A stretch of 64,000 bases of DNA from Eunapius fragilis (lineage: Eukaryota > Porifera > Demospongiae > Spongillida > Spongillidae), in contig OY811974.1 of assembly GCA_963681505.1 (NCBI GenBank), positions 8,755,840-8,819,839 on the forward strand, given 5' to 3'. Each line of letters opens with the position of its first letter. Position 1 is the first letter of the stretch. Below the pieces are notes generated by a model, which was not told where the DNA came from, did no database searches, and was given only the letters and a program-made list of their open reading frames with translations. This document shows, piece after piece, positions 52,936-64,000 of the stretch. The position numbers and the translations under genes were made by a program.

Positions 52936-55900
52936 TGATCCCTGTAAATCCTGCTCCTGTGTTCGAAAGGGACAAATTTGTACCAACTGTTCGGCCGCTA
53001 AAAACGGCCACTGTTCAAATTCAGCTTCTATACAGCCGTTAAGCCATACTGCTGAACCTCAACAAGTTAGAATATCATCAACAGTGCCATTACCAATACC
53101 AGTTCCAGTAAGTGTTGAAAACACCGCCATGGTTGGGTCCCCTGATTCTATTGTATTTGACGATACCATGCCAGGAAGTACCATACCCCAAATACTTGTA
53201 GCGTCAGAACCGTTACTCCCTACACCACGAATAGTGTCTGAACCGTCAGAACCTTCATTCCGTTGGGGTTCTCGAGAGGGAAGAGATATTGTTCGTGATA
53301 TCAATTCAGCATATGAGGAAGTGATCCATTGGAAGCGTAATAACTTTTTGATACCTTTTGGCAGAATTGGCAAGGAATTTGTTCAAGAACTTGCGCGACT
53401 GTTTCAAGCATTTGCTGATGGCTCTAGTTTAGAGTGTGTTGTGATGAAAGCCACTTCTATTCTTCCTATACTACTCTTGCAAAAGCCCAGCAAGAATAGT
53501 AAGTACAAGGATCAAGTTAAACATTTGAAACGACGCCTGGATTTGTGGAATGCCGGTGATATTAATGCTCTCCTAGATGAAGGCCGGTGTATACAGCATT
53601 ACGTATGTACAAAGAAGCATGATCGGATGCAAAGTGGTGAAACAGTGGCTCGCAAGTTTGATTCCCTGATGAAACATGGAAGGACGCGGGATGCTATCAG
53701 GTTATTATCTTCATCATCTAATGGAAAGGTATTACAACTTCATGACAGTATGTTTGAGATGACATCAACTGGTGAACAGATATCCCATTCTGTGAGAGAC
53801 ATCCTATCAGATAAACACCCTAAAGGAATACCACCTGTTTATTCTTCTCTTCTCCAAGACAATCCTGCCCCAGTCAACCCCATACTTTTTGACCAACTCA
53901 CAGCGCAGTCTATATATCAGGCTGCTTTACACACTGAGGGTTCGTCTGGTCTTTCTGGATTAGACGCATATGCATGGAGGCGTCTTTGCTCATCATACTC
54001 CTCTGCTTCACAAGACCTCTGTTCAGCACTTGCCTCTGTTGGCAAACGTTTATGCACAGCTGACATTCCCTCAGAGTATCTCAGTGCTTTTGTGGCATGT
54101 CGACTGGTACCTTTGGATAAAAACCCAGGTGTGCGGCCAATAGCAATAGGAGAACTACCACGTCGAATCATTTCTAAGGCAGTATTGAGCATTATTGGTC
54201 AGGATATTGCTGATGCAACTTGTCCCCTACAGTTGTGTGCAGGCCTTGTGGGAGGTTGTGAGGCTGCAATACATGCTATACAGACGCTTTTCTCAAACAC
54301 TTCCACAGAAGGTATTTTGTTAGTTGATGCCAACAACGCTTTTAATGTGCTAAACCGACAAGCTGCACTACACAACATCAGTGTTCTCTGTCCTCCATTT
54401 TTCCAGATCCTCCAAAATACCTATCGCACCCCGATAAGGGTTGTCATCCCAGGTAATGGTGAAATATCTTCTTCGGAAGGAACATCTCAGGGGGATCCCT
54501 TGGCCATGGGTATGTATGCACTGGGAGTTATACCCTTAATACGGACCCTGAATACAAAATGCCCTCAAGTTAATCAGGTGTGGTATGCAGATGATGCATC
54601 TGGTGCAGGGTCATGTGCTGATTTGAGAGTATGGTGGGATGCTCTGTGTTCGGCTGGTCCTAATTTTGGATACCATCCAAATTCCTCAAAAACATTTTTT
54701 GTCACCAAACCTGAGCATGCTGAGAAGGCCAAACAATTATTTGCTGGCACTGATGTTTCTATTTGTGCTGGAAGGCGTTGTCTTGGGGCGGCCATTGGCT
54801 CTAAGTCCTTCACTGAAGAGTATGTCAGAAACAAAGTATGCACCTGGGTTGAGGAAGTTAAGAGTCTGGCAAGTATTGCTGCCACACACCTGCATTCAGC
54901 ATACAGTGCATTCACCCATGGTCTCTCCAGTCGGTGGACCTTTGTCTCAAGGACAATGTCGGACATACAACACCTACTAGTTCCTTTGGAATATGCAATT
55001 CATCAATTTCTCTTACCAGCTTTAACAGGTCGTCCTTCATGCTCCAGTCTGGAACGTAGCTATCTTGCCCTACCAGTTAAACTAGGGGGACTGGGCATAT
55101 CTAACCCCATTGAGGCATCCTCTCCTTCTTTTCTTGCTTCGGTAAAACTAACTGCCCCCCTTGCTGACATGATCATGTCAAAAGGAACCGAGACTCACCT
55201 AGATTACAACTTACTTCAATCCCTGAAGAGAGATATCAGCTCGGAAAATCATAAATTACTCCAACAAAAAGCAGAAGGCATATACAAGCTACTATCTCCG
55301 TCGTTGCAACGCTGCTTTGATCAGGCCTGCGAAAAAGGTTCGTCCTCTTGGTTATCTGCCCTTCCCATTGCAGATCATGGCTTCCATCTGAATAAAGGAG
55401 AGTTTCGTGATGCTTTGTGTCTGAGATATGACTGGACGCTTACTAATGTCCCTCAACATTGCAGTTGTGGAAAACAGTTCTCTGTTGACCATGCCATGAC
55501 TTGCCATCTTGGTGGTTTCCTAACTGTCAGGCACAATGACATTAGAGATCTTACAGCCTCATTGCTGACGGAAGTTTGTTATAATGTTGCAACAGAGCCA
55601 CAACTACAACCTCTTAATGGAGAAACCTTTTCTTACCTCACAGCCAACACAGATGCTGAGGCCAGGGCAGATATCAGCGCTAGAGGATTTTGGTCCAAAA
55701 GCCAAGATGCATATTTTGATGTAAGGGTTTTTCACCCTAATGCACCTAGCTACGTTTCAAAATCTCTTTCCGCTCTTTTTCGTACCCATGAACAAACCAA
55801 GAAAAGAGAGTATGGACAACGCATTCGAGATGTTGAACATGGTGTTTTCCCACCCCTAGTTTTTTCCACTTCGGGTGCAATGGGGAGAGAAGCCACCACT

Positions 55901-56208
55901 TTTTACAAACGGTTAGCTGACCTACTATCTGAAAAACAAGACAAAGCATATTCCCTCATTATGGGCTGGCTGAGATGTCGTCTGTCTTTTGCCATACTGC
56001 GCAGTGCTATCATGTGCCTACGAGGAAGCAGGTCTTCCTACCACCACCCAATCTATTGTGATCTGACCCTAGCATTGCATGAGGGCAGAGTCTCTTCATA
56101 GACTGTATCTATTTCTATGGTTATTGTACTTGGTAATTATGTTGTTATCATTGTGTTTGTTGATTGTATATATAATGTATGTGTGAAAAAAAAAAAAAAA
56201 AAAAAAAG
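52910..56208 (+). mobile_element. RLE-type non-LTR retroelement, family 1 copy a, uninterrupted ORF
   Basis: One 1063-codon frame runs from 52910 to 56101. The first 10-15 codons overlap the antisense of the older family 2 relic, so the ATG is probably borrowed from the insertion site and the true 5' end is lost. Domains: a Cys cluster CKSCSCVRKGQICTNC...GHC (residues 12-38), a linker, and RT at about 400-700 (LVDANNAFNVLNR, EGTSQGDPLAM, YADD). Then a knuckle CSCGKQFSVDHAMTC, RHNDIRD, EPQLQP, ARADI...YFDVRVF (nuclease-like D..D..V) and a C-terminal WLRCRLSFAILRSA helix. An A22 tract at 56187-56208 ends the element. It shares its whole RT-to-C-terminus layout with 33137-35340 but the proteins differ at many positions, so they are separate subfamilies. 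The lack of stops suggests a recent insertion. Confidence 0.85.
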
Positions 56209-56329
56209 GCTGCAGAGCGTTTAGATGCTATATAGGATGAACAGTATTGGGCATCGCCAATAGGAGATCCCAGGATATCGAGACTGAGGGAGGTAGACAT
56301 CGTCATCTTTGGTGGAAAAAGTTTGAAGT

Positions 56330-56860
56330 CATTGCATCTATTAAAGAGCTCACATTTTGAAGGATTGAGATAAAGACCTAGGAAGGTCGGAGCTACGGTG
56401 TTTCAACTGCTGTGGAAGGGGACCCGTGTCCATGAAGTGTACTAGCAAAGGTGTTAGCATGTTTGGAATCCACTGCACAGCCAGTTTGGCACAACAGTAA
56501 GGTTGGCCCAACATGCTCGGAAACAGTGGAAGGGCAGCCAACTGATGACATTCTCCTAGACACAGGGTGCTCCAGAACAATGGTGCATACCGACTTAGTG
56601 CCGCCTAGTTCAATAGCCAAGATGCAGCAGGTGTCTATTCAATGTGCTTATGGTGAAGCCGTGAGCTATCCGACAGCAGTGGTCAATTTGGAAGTAGAAG
56701 GTGTAAAAATTTGTGTCGAGGCAGCCATATGCAAGTCCTACCAGTTTTGGTGTTACTGGGTACAATATTCCGGAGCTATTTACCTTATTGTCAAGGGTGA
56801 GATCTCAAGAAGAGCCTGGCACTGCAGTGGTCACACGTTCCAAGCAGCAATCGGAAGCTA
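56330..56860 (+). pseudogene. Gag zinc-knuckle remnant and protease of the Gmr1-like element
   Basis: A damaged knuckle CFNC...GPVSMKC at about 56400-56450, then DILLDTGCSRTMVH (retropepsin active site) and YPTAVVNLEVEGVKI. A shift near 56740 leads to GVTGYNIPEL, the end of the protease. Confidence 0.65.
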
Positions 56861-57380
56861 GAGTCAGGAACCTACATTCTGGAGCTAAGCCAACCTCAAT
56901 TGATGAACCTACAGCTAAGGAAAGGGGGCTAGATACCTGTGATGTTCCAGAAGTCCTGAATTATGACTGTGTTCCAGGGGCAGCATTCAACCAGGATTTA
57001 TTCATGGGTGGGAGGCCTCGGAAGATATTGACAAGGAGTCAGAAGCGAGTGAGAAGGAAGGAACACTCTGAGCATGGACCCAGCAGGGCACAGAATACCA
57101 GAAATGGGGGTTCTGTCCAGAAGACTGCAGAGAGAAGACGAGACCCTGAAGGAGATCCGTGATATGGCAACAAATTCAGCCACAGAAATGGAATTAGATT
57201 TCTTCCAACAATAGGAAGGTACCTACTACTGAAACAGAAAGCTGAGGGATAAGATAGTGGAGCAGGAAGGTACCTACTACTGAAACAGAAAGCTGAGGGA
57301 TGAGATAGTGGAGCAGCTGGTGTTACCGAAAGCATGCAGAGAACAAGTGTTGCAGATGGCACATGCAATTCCATTGGCAT
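56861..57380 (+). pseudogene. Linker region with a 52-bp tandem duplication
   Basis: A basic linker, then GGAAGGTACCTACTACTGAA... directly repeated (about 57213-57264 and 57265-57315). The repeat encodes part of the integrase N-terminal region in duplicate. Confidence 0.55.
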
Positions 57381-58310
57381 GGCTTTTAGGCAGAAAGAAA
57401 ACTACTGAATGAGTTCTACAGAGGTTTTACTGGCCTGGTGCTAGCAAGGATGTTGCAGAGTATTGTGGAAACTGCCCCAGCTGTCAGAAGGCCTCTTCCA
57501 AATGATGAGTGGCCCCGGCACCACTGATATCTCTACCTGTAATCACGGAACCTTTCTCCAGAATTGCTCTTGATATTGTTGGGCCTCTTCCTAGGAGCAG
57601 GCTGGGAATCGCTTTGTACTCGTGATATGTGAATATGCTACCCGGTACCCAGAGGCCATTCCCCTTCACTCAGTTGATGCAGAACATGTGGCAGAGCAAT
57701 TGGTCCAAGTCTTCTCCACAGTAGGGATTCCTCAGGAGATAATGTCAGATCAAGGAACCAACTTTATGTCGACTCTCCTTGCTGAAATGTATAGACTCCT
57801 TGATATTCAGTGCTTATGGACAACACCCTACCATCCCCTGTGCAATGGTTTGGTTGAGAGGTTTAATCAAACTTTGAAGGCTATGCTCAGGAAGTCAGCA
57901 ACCAAGGATGGGAAAGACTGGGACAAACTTCTACCCTTCCTTTCATTGCGTATAGAGAGGTCCCCAGAAGTCGACAGGATTTTCCCTCCTCAAACTCCTA
58001 TATGGGCTAAGTGTCAGGGCCCCCTTGATGTTCTCAAGAGGACATGGGAAGCATGGGAGAAAGCTGTCATTTCCTATCTGATGCTAATGAGGGAAAGACT
58101 GGAAAGGATGACTCAACTTGCCCAAACTAATGCAAGCCAAGCACAACAGGGGCAGAAGACGTGGTATGATAATCATGCCAGATTCAGGAGTTTTGAACCA
58201 GGAGATAAGGTATTGGTGCTACTACCAACAGATACTAGCAAGTTTCTTGCCCAATGGAAAGGTCCATATCATGTGGTTAAGCAGATAGTGATGTCCTGAA
58301 TGAAGTAGAC
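57381..58310 (+). pseudogene. Integrase of the Gmr1-like element
   Basis: RFYWPGASKDVAEYCGNCPSC (HHCC region), FSRIALDIVGPLPRSR, CEYATRYPEAIPL, IMSDQGTNFMS and PYHPLCNGLVERFN cover D, D and E of the core. PGDKVLVLLPT and a GPYHVV segment follow, typical of the gypsy integrase C-terminal region. Stops at 57504 and a few shifts. Confidence 0.8.
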
Positions 58311-58421
58311 ATGATTGGAACCCAAAAAAGACACCTGGTCTTCCACATCAACATGCTGAAGAGGTGGAATGAAGCAAAATCACTGCTATGATTTGAAGAA
58401 GGTGATGGCGAGGAGGAGAGT

Positions 58422-59120
58422 TTGGACAGTGGGCTCAGCACTGGAGGGAAACTGGTTGTAAATGAAGATCTGGACGAGAGTCAGTATCAGGAGTTGCAAT
58501 CACTATGCTCTGAGTTCCAAGATGTGCTTCAGGGGAAACCAGTAATGATAACAGAACATAGCATTCCTACCGGATCCTCAATACCTGTACAACAAGCTCC
58601 TCACCGACTTCCATATGCCCATAGGGAATGGGTGAAGAAGGAAATAGAGGCCATGTTGCTGGATGGAGTGATAGAACCATCAATGAGTGACTGGGACTCT
58701 CCCATTGTCCTGGTAGCGAAAAAGGATGGAGGCATAAGGCTCTGTGTGGACTACCACAAGCTGAATGCGGTGACCCAAGGAGATGCATACCATATGCCTT
58801 GAGTTGATGAGCTGCTGGACTAACTGGGTAATAGCCAATACATGACTACACTGGATCTTTCCAGAGGCTACTGGCAGGTGCCTGTCAAGCTGGAGGACCA
58901 GCATAAGACTGCCTTTCCATTCCTTACGGGTTGTACCACTTCAAGGTCATGCCTTTTGGTTTATGTGGGGCACCAGCCACTTTCCAGAGGATGATGGATC
59001 AATTTCTCAGAGGGGCTAAAGAGAATGCAGCAGCATATATTGATGACCTGGTCATCTACAGCCAGACCTGCGAGGAACACATATCTGTCACATCAGGGGT
59101 GTCCTCGCTCGACTAAGAAC
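58422..59120 (+). pseudogene. Reverse transcriptase of the Gmr1-like element
   Basis: HRLPYAHREWVKKEIEAML, VLVAKKDGGIRLCVDYHKLN, a stop at 58800, TTLDLSRGYWQVPV in another frame, then MPFGLCGAPATFQRMMD and AAAYIDDLVIYSQ. These are gypsy-type RT blocks downstream of the integrase. Confidence 0.8.
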
Positions 59121-59161
59121 TGCTAAACTAATGGCAAGACCAGAAAAGTGCCTAACTGGGG

Positions 59162-59804
59162 ATGAGACACTGCACTTACCTAGGTCCAATAGTGGGGCAT
59201 GGACACGTAAGGCCAGAACAGAGCAAGGTTGAAGCAGTAATGAGTTTCCCCATCCCATTCACAAAGAAGGATGTGCGCTCATTCCTGGGGCTTACAAGCT
59301 ATTACCGGAAGGTTATAGCCAACTATGCCAGTTTAGTAACACCTCTTGCTGACCTTACACGGAATGCAGCTCCAGCAAAAGTCGAATGGGAAATAGGGTG
59401 TGAGAAAACCTTCAAGGAGTTGAAGACACAGTTATGTAGTGCAATGTTCTTCGGGGTCCCCTTCATCCTGCAGACCAATGCCTCTGTCTGTGGAATTGGA
59501 GGTGTGCTAAGTCAGATTGATGCATCGGGAGAATAACACCCCGTGACCTATTATAGTCGGAAGCCAAGGGAGAAGAACTATGCCACAGTAGAAAAGGAGT
59601 GTTTGTCGACAGACTATAAGGCACTCAAATGGTTGAACACCGTGAAGGATAACAACACACAGCTGACCCGGTGGTACCTTTTCTTCCAGCCTTACCAGTT
59701 TGAGGTGGAACACCGGTCAGAAAAATTGAGTGGAAATGCAGATGCCAGAGGTTCCCTGCCATTAATGTCATCCCAGGGTCAGCTTCCATATAAGGTGGGG
59801 GGAA
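59162..59804 (+). pseudogene. Connection and RNase H of the Gmr1-like element
   Basis: YLGPIVGHGHVRPEQSKVEA, VRSFLGLTSYYRKVI, LQTNASVCGIGGVLSQ (normally TDAS; the catalytic Asp is Asn), YYSRKPREKNYATVEKECLS, then an internal deletion before DYKALKWLNTVKDNN and EHRSEKLSGNADARG. The polypurine tract AAGGTGGGGGGAA ends at 59804. Confidence 0.75.
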
Positions 59805-60312
59805 TGTGAGGGTCTGGGTACCCTACTTGTGTCCTTACTGGCTCTTTTGTAAACTATTGGCAGGAGCTCGGGCTGCTCTGCATTGTTGGGGGCCGCTGGC
59901 CTTACTTTAGTAGAATGTATTGTTGCTTTGTGCTTTTGTGTTCATGGTTGAGTCAGTTTATAATGTGAGTACCTTTGCAAATAGATATCTTGGTGCAGGA
60001 GAATTGTGATAGTCGCTCACGGAACGGTACTACGTGTTCGACAAATAGGCTATTTAGATAGGATAGTATTGTATCCGTCACAAAAACTAAACAGCATCTG
60101 AAAACCAATAAATTAGTTACCGCTGCATATTTTACTGACATAGGCCTACACAGTCATAGATTAATGGAATATATGTATGCAAACATGGATTGAGTTGTAT
60201 CAAATATAAACCGCACAAGGTGTCTGGATGGAATTAAAATACTTCGAGCAACTGTAAATTACTTTATATTAATTGTGACATTGCCCATTTTGACCTATAT
60301 TACTTTTTACAG
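59805..60312 (+). repeat. 3' LTR start of the Gmr1-like element, then intron sequence
   Basis: TGTGAGGGTCTGGGTACCC directly after the polypurine tract is a good LTR start. The end cannot be placed because no second LTR is in the window. The last part is the intron before the Roc exon. Confidence 0.45.
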
Positions 60313-63300
60313 GAAGTGCGACTGAGCTATATTCTGAGGCCATGAGATATGGTTGTGTGAATCGTAAAATTATAAAATGCCTTATAATTGGAGCTCCTGG
60401 TGTTGGTAAGACCACCATCAAACATCTAATTCTTAATGAAGAACTTCCATTGAAACATGAAATTACTGGGTTGATGGAGAATCCTGCTCGTGCTATATCT
60501 GTTGCACCAATTGGTGTGCAGAATAATTCTTGGTTTATTGTGGATAGTGATGAAAAGTTGATGAAGATAACGGCAGATGCTATTGCATCGGGTACAGTTA
60601 ATCATATGGATATGGAAAGCAAGCAAGAGATGAATTGTATGAGTTCTGAAGAAACTAATAAAAGCATACATAGTGAATTTATTGAAGCTATCAATAAAGC
60701 TACAGCAGGTATGACATGTGCACAATATTAATATTTGTATACAAATACCTACGTAAGTTACATGTATATTAAAAGATATGTTTGGGACAGTTCACAACAA
60801 ACTTGCCCTCATGTATATATGGGTAGTTTCAGTGAAAATGATACTACTTCAATTATTATTAGACCAAAGTTATGTTGTATCACTAAGTACTATTTGCTAC
60901 TGAATGTGTTTCGGTCCCACCAACAGCCTCAAATAAAATTCTATGCAGTATGCCAGCGTATGGCAGCTAAATCTTGATGATTCCTTTACTACGATTCGTT
61001 ATTTTTATAGAATAAACAATCAGAAACAGGTGGCTGCAAAAAAGCACAAACGTTACTTTTTAAAATTTTTTTTAGCTACTTGGAGTGGAGATGTATAGGA
61101 AATTATTGTGTATTCATGCTTTTATAAGCATGAAACCATTGATTTTATCTTGCTTACTTAAATGAGCATTACGTGTAACTTAAGTTCATACTGATCAATG
61201 TATGATCAATGAGCTTTGTTGGAAATGTACAGGAACAGTATAGCCTGTTTAAGATCTGCAAGTCTTATCCTTTTTCAAATTTCACAGTTTGCAATAGCCA
61301 GTACAATGGAAAGTTTCTGTCTAGCACATGGATTCACATCATAGACAGTGGTGGACTACCAGAATTCCACGATCTACTTCCTTTGTTTACTAAGAAAGCA
61401 TCAGTTGTAGTATTTGTATTGAAAGCATCAGAAAGTTTAGGGGATAAACCTATAACTGCCAAATATTTGGATTCAAATACTAGCAATCTGCATGAATCAT
61501 ACCTCACAAACAAGCAGATCTTGGAACATTATCTTAAGGCATTTCATGAGTCAGGTGATGTTCCAAAAATTTTATTGATCGGAACACACAAGGATTGCCC
61601 ACCCAAATTAGATACAGGAGAGTTAAACATGTGCTTGCAAAATTTTTCTGATGTAGTTCACTTTGGAATTGATCAACCTATTGCATTGATTGATTGTTTG
61701 AAACAGGCTGATGACAGAGAAGAACATTTGCAGGCTGTTAGAAAAAGTATCTGTGAAACAAGTACAGAAGAAACATTGACTCCTCTAGCATGGTTTGGGT
61801 TGGAAATAGCAATGAAGAAAAAAGCTAAAGACATAGGATTCCTCAGTTTATATGAGTCTAGAATTGAGGCTGACAATTTTCCATTCTTTAGAAACAACAG
61901 TAATCAGTTTGATGCAGCGTTGCAGCATTTTACAGAGAATGGAATATTTCTTTACTACCCTGAAATATTACAGGGAGTGTTCTGTGATCCACAAGTTCTT
62001 CTTACTATGGTCACCAAAATTGTTAGGTGTCATTATGAGCTAAATGATTCAAAAGAGCCCAGAGAGGGAGATATGCGCAAGTTTGCAGATACTGCCTACA
62101 TAACTTTGCACGTTTTAAAAAACATTATGAATGGCCAAAAAATTGTCTTAAATCTAGATTTATTTATCAAATTGCTGCTGCATTTAAAGGTAATATGCGC
62201 AATATCATACGATGGCAAAACAGGCAGTTCCTATATAATGCCTGCATTATTACACCATGCTGATGATCCTGCTCAATTGATAAGAGATATTCCATACAAA
62301 AGACTATTGCCACCACTTTGCATCCTGTTTGATAAAAATTGTGCACCATGTGGGCTTTTCTGTGCACTTATAGGTCGGTTGTTGGATGACACCAATTGGA
62401 AGTTATGTATGAAAGAAAACAAGCTGATTTATTGCTTTCGAAACTGCATTGCCCTCACGTATGATAAACAGACAGTTGTTACTTTGGTGGACCTTTTTTC
62501 ACACTTCAGGATATATGTCCAAATACCTGTAACTGTACCAACGCATATATGTCATTATATAAAGGGAAAAATTCATGGTTGTATTATAGACATGTATAAA
62601 GGTAGTAAATTTCAAGATGCTATTCAATGCCCTGCTCATCCACAAGATAGTCATGTAGCCTTGTGGTATCCTACATTCTACCAGTGCAGTATTGATGACT
62701 GTATAACAGGACCTTTATCTGAAGACCTTGAAGTTTGGAAATCAATGAATGCTGAATTTAGTTTTGCCTATAATCAGCCAATGTCATGTAAGGCAATCCT
62801 TTGTACACAATCATAGACTGGAACTAATTATTCAATCATTCTATTATATAGAAATTGCATGTATTTTTATTTGTATTCATTCTTTCTCTAGTGCAGTTTA
62901 GTCAGGCTGGTAGCCTATTGGTCTTTAAAGAAATAATGCTAAAACACATCAAATTAAGACTGCATCTGCACATGTTCTGGGTTGGGATTTGCGGGAAGCT
63001 AATATGCCAAATGGAGCAATACATGTAACAGTATTCAGTTTTCGATCAAACAGCAGTTTAATAATCATTAGCGGATCAGGTATATTTTACACTTCCTCAA
63101 ATTTTGCCTGTTCTCACCAAAACATGCAGCAGTCATGCATGTCTGTGTGTGTGCATATGTGAGTGTGCACGTGTGTGTGTGTTGCGTGTCTGTGTGTGTA
63201 TGTGCACATGTGCATGGTGTGCACAACTATTACACATTTGGACTTCAACTAGGCCTTATATCAGCAGAGCTTCAAGGGATAAATTCTCATCTCCCAAAAC

Positions 63301-63904
63301 TTCGGGGACCATAGAATATATACTTAGATATGCAAAATAAGTGAAATTATTGAAGGGACCTGATTTTTGTGTTCTAAGGTGTCATGTTTTGTCTAAATGG
63401 ATCATAACTCCATTCCATTTCTCCCAGCTGCACCTCAATCACGTGTAGTGACCAAACTGCCTACAGAATTGTTACCAACACATCCATCTTCCCAGCCTCC
63501 TGGATCACTAGGTAAATTTATGTTATGATCATAATCTGATCTCTGCCCCACATTCCAAGTTAAGTCCTTCCACTCACCATATTTCTCCGCTCCCAACAGG
63601 TACACCCTCCCTCCCACTGCTGTTGGCTTTCCCTGCTGATGGTATCTCCATCAACATCATTCAGAACATAGGAACCAACTACCCCACCTTTGGTACATTC
63701 CTCCTCAATGATCACACTGGGGGAGTAATGGATGCACTTAGACAAGAGCATCTCGCAAATGCTGAAAACATCACCACTGCAATATTTAAGAGGTGGCTTC
63801 AAGGGAAGACCACTATTCCAGTTACATGGAGTGCCCTGGTGGGTGTTCTCAGAAAATCGAATCTCAATACATTGGCAGACCAAATACAGAGCTGTTGCTT
63901 GTAA
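60313..63904 (+). CDS. Roc-COR-Death domain protein (5' incomplete, multi-exon)
   Basis: Exons by splice signals and phase: 60313-60708, microexon 61076-61092, 61233-62787, one ending at 63079, 63428-63511 and 63600-63904 (stop 63902-63904). The first exon holds the P-loop GAPGVGKTT. The main exon has the G3 motif DSGGLPEF and the G4 motif GTHKD, so together they form a Roc GTPase. About 350 residues resembling a COR region follow (LPPLCILF, CALIGRLL, IQIPVTVP-like, then a Cys/His/Trp cluster). The last exon encodes a helical domain with FKRWLQGK and TWSALVGVLRKSNLNTLAD, the W-x2-L-x2-L pattern of Death domains. Roc-COR with a Death domain is known from DAPK1; such proteins are intracellular switches linked to cell death or immune signalling. 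The N-terminus is upstream of, or interrupted by, the transposon block. The junction into the exon ending 63079 does not keep phase, so an exon boundary there is unresolved. Confidence 0.75.
61076..61092 (+). other. Predicted 17-nt microexon of the Roc-COR-Death gene
   Basis: The exon ending 60708 leaves one base while the exon at 61233 starts on a codon boundary, so a direct join gives a stop. Between them, a TTTTTTTTAG acceptor and a GTATAG donor flank 17 nt that would encode Ala-Thr-Trp-Ser-Gly-Asp with the leftover base and restore frame exactly. Confidence 0.45.
62929..63079 (+). other. Exon ending at 63079 of the Roc-COR-Death gene, start uncertain
   Basis: The frame ASAHVLGWDLREANM, GAIHVTVFSFRSNSSLIII is open from 62929 and ends at a CAGGTATAT donor in the phase needed by the next exon at 63428. 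Candidate acceptors at 62930 and 62958 do not match the phase of the 62787 donor. A frameshift, another donor or a missed exon is possible. Confidence 0.5.
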
Positions 63905-64000
63905 TGTATAATGAAAGTTAAGATGAAAAGCAATACATTATTAGAAATATGCAATACCATGATTACTGCACGTTATTATTATACATGTGTGATCGTGGTT
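63905..64000. other. 3' end region of the Roc-COR-Death gene
   Basis: AT-rich, with no exact AATAAA in the visible 96 bases. The transcript end is beyond or uses a variant signal. Confidence 0.3.

Larger units (their letters stand above)
56209..59804 (+). mobile_element. Gypsy-like retrotransposon with integrase before RT (Gmr1-like order), decayed
   Basis: The plus-strand order is gag knuckle remnant, protease, integrase, RT, RNase H, then the 3' LTR start at 59805. The 5' LTR and most of gag are absent because the sequence begins right after the poly-A of the RLE element. RT and RNase H resemble Ty3/gypsy, yet integrase comes first as in Ty1/copia. This is the arrangement described for Gmr1-like elements. 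Confidence 0.75.

Overview
This is a eukaryotic, almost certainly metazoan, nuclear window: spliced genes, AT-rich intergenic DNA, many small palindromic DNA transposons and several decayed retrotransposons. A sponge is my best guess. The reasons are recall-based: a Roc-type GTPase joined to a Death domain, and a cluster of short intronless 7TM receptors. No rRNA, tRNA, CRISPR array or bacterial operon was seen.

Layout. 0-0.8 kb: last two exons of a protein tail rich in tyrosine docking motifs; two broken copies of its last exon lie at 12.4 and 25.5 kb. 3-5.5 kb: foldback MITEs and a GGTCCG-array TIR element. 5.6-6.4 kb: an intact 265-aa protein with two membrane spans and a possible papain-like His/Cys domain. 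7.2-8.7 kb: three tandem ~515-532 bp repeats. 9.7-11.2 kb: two broken THAP zinc-finger fragments, a MITE and a coding minisatellite. 13.7-14.7, 21.7-22.7 and 39.7-40.7 kb: three minus-strand 7TM receptor copies inside duplicated segments whose flanks recur at 17-18.6, 20, 41-43 and 43.5-45.4 kb; copy 1 has lost its start frame. 28.5-39.3 kb: a nested retrotransposon block made of a minus-strand Ty3/gypsy element with a MITE in one LTR, a 5'-truncated retroelement with a restriction-like endonuclease (RLE), and a second gypsy element split by a THAP-coding TIR element. 46.4-47.2 kb: a tandem ubiquitin-like gene whose units lack K48 and the terminal diglycine. 47.8-48.1 kb: a 47-copy 8-mer repeat. 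49.4-60 kb: two decayed RLE elements tail to tail, an uninterrupted RLE element, then a decayed gypsy-like element with integrase before reverse transcriptase (Gmr1-like order). 60.3-63.9 kb: the 3' part of a multi-exon Roc-COR-Death gene, probably needing a 17-nt microexon.

The host genes visible here are signalling or ubiquitin-related: a phosphotyrosine tail, 7TM receptors, a ubiquitin-like tandem and a Roc-COR-Death switch. Nothing shows that they act in one pathway. Most of the remainder is mobile DNA in several layers, which allows some relative dating of insertions.
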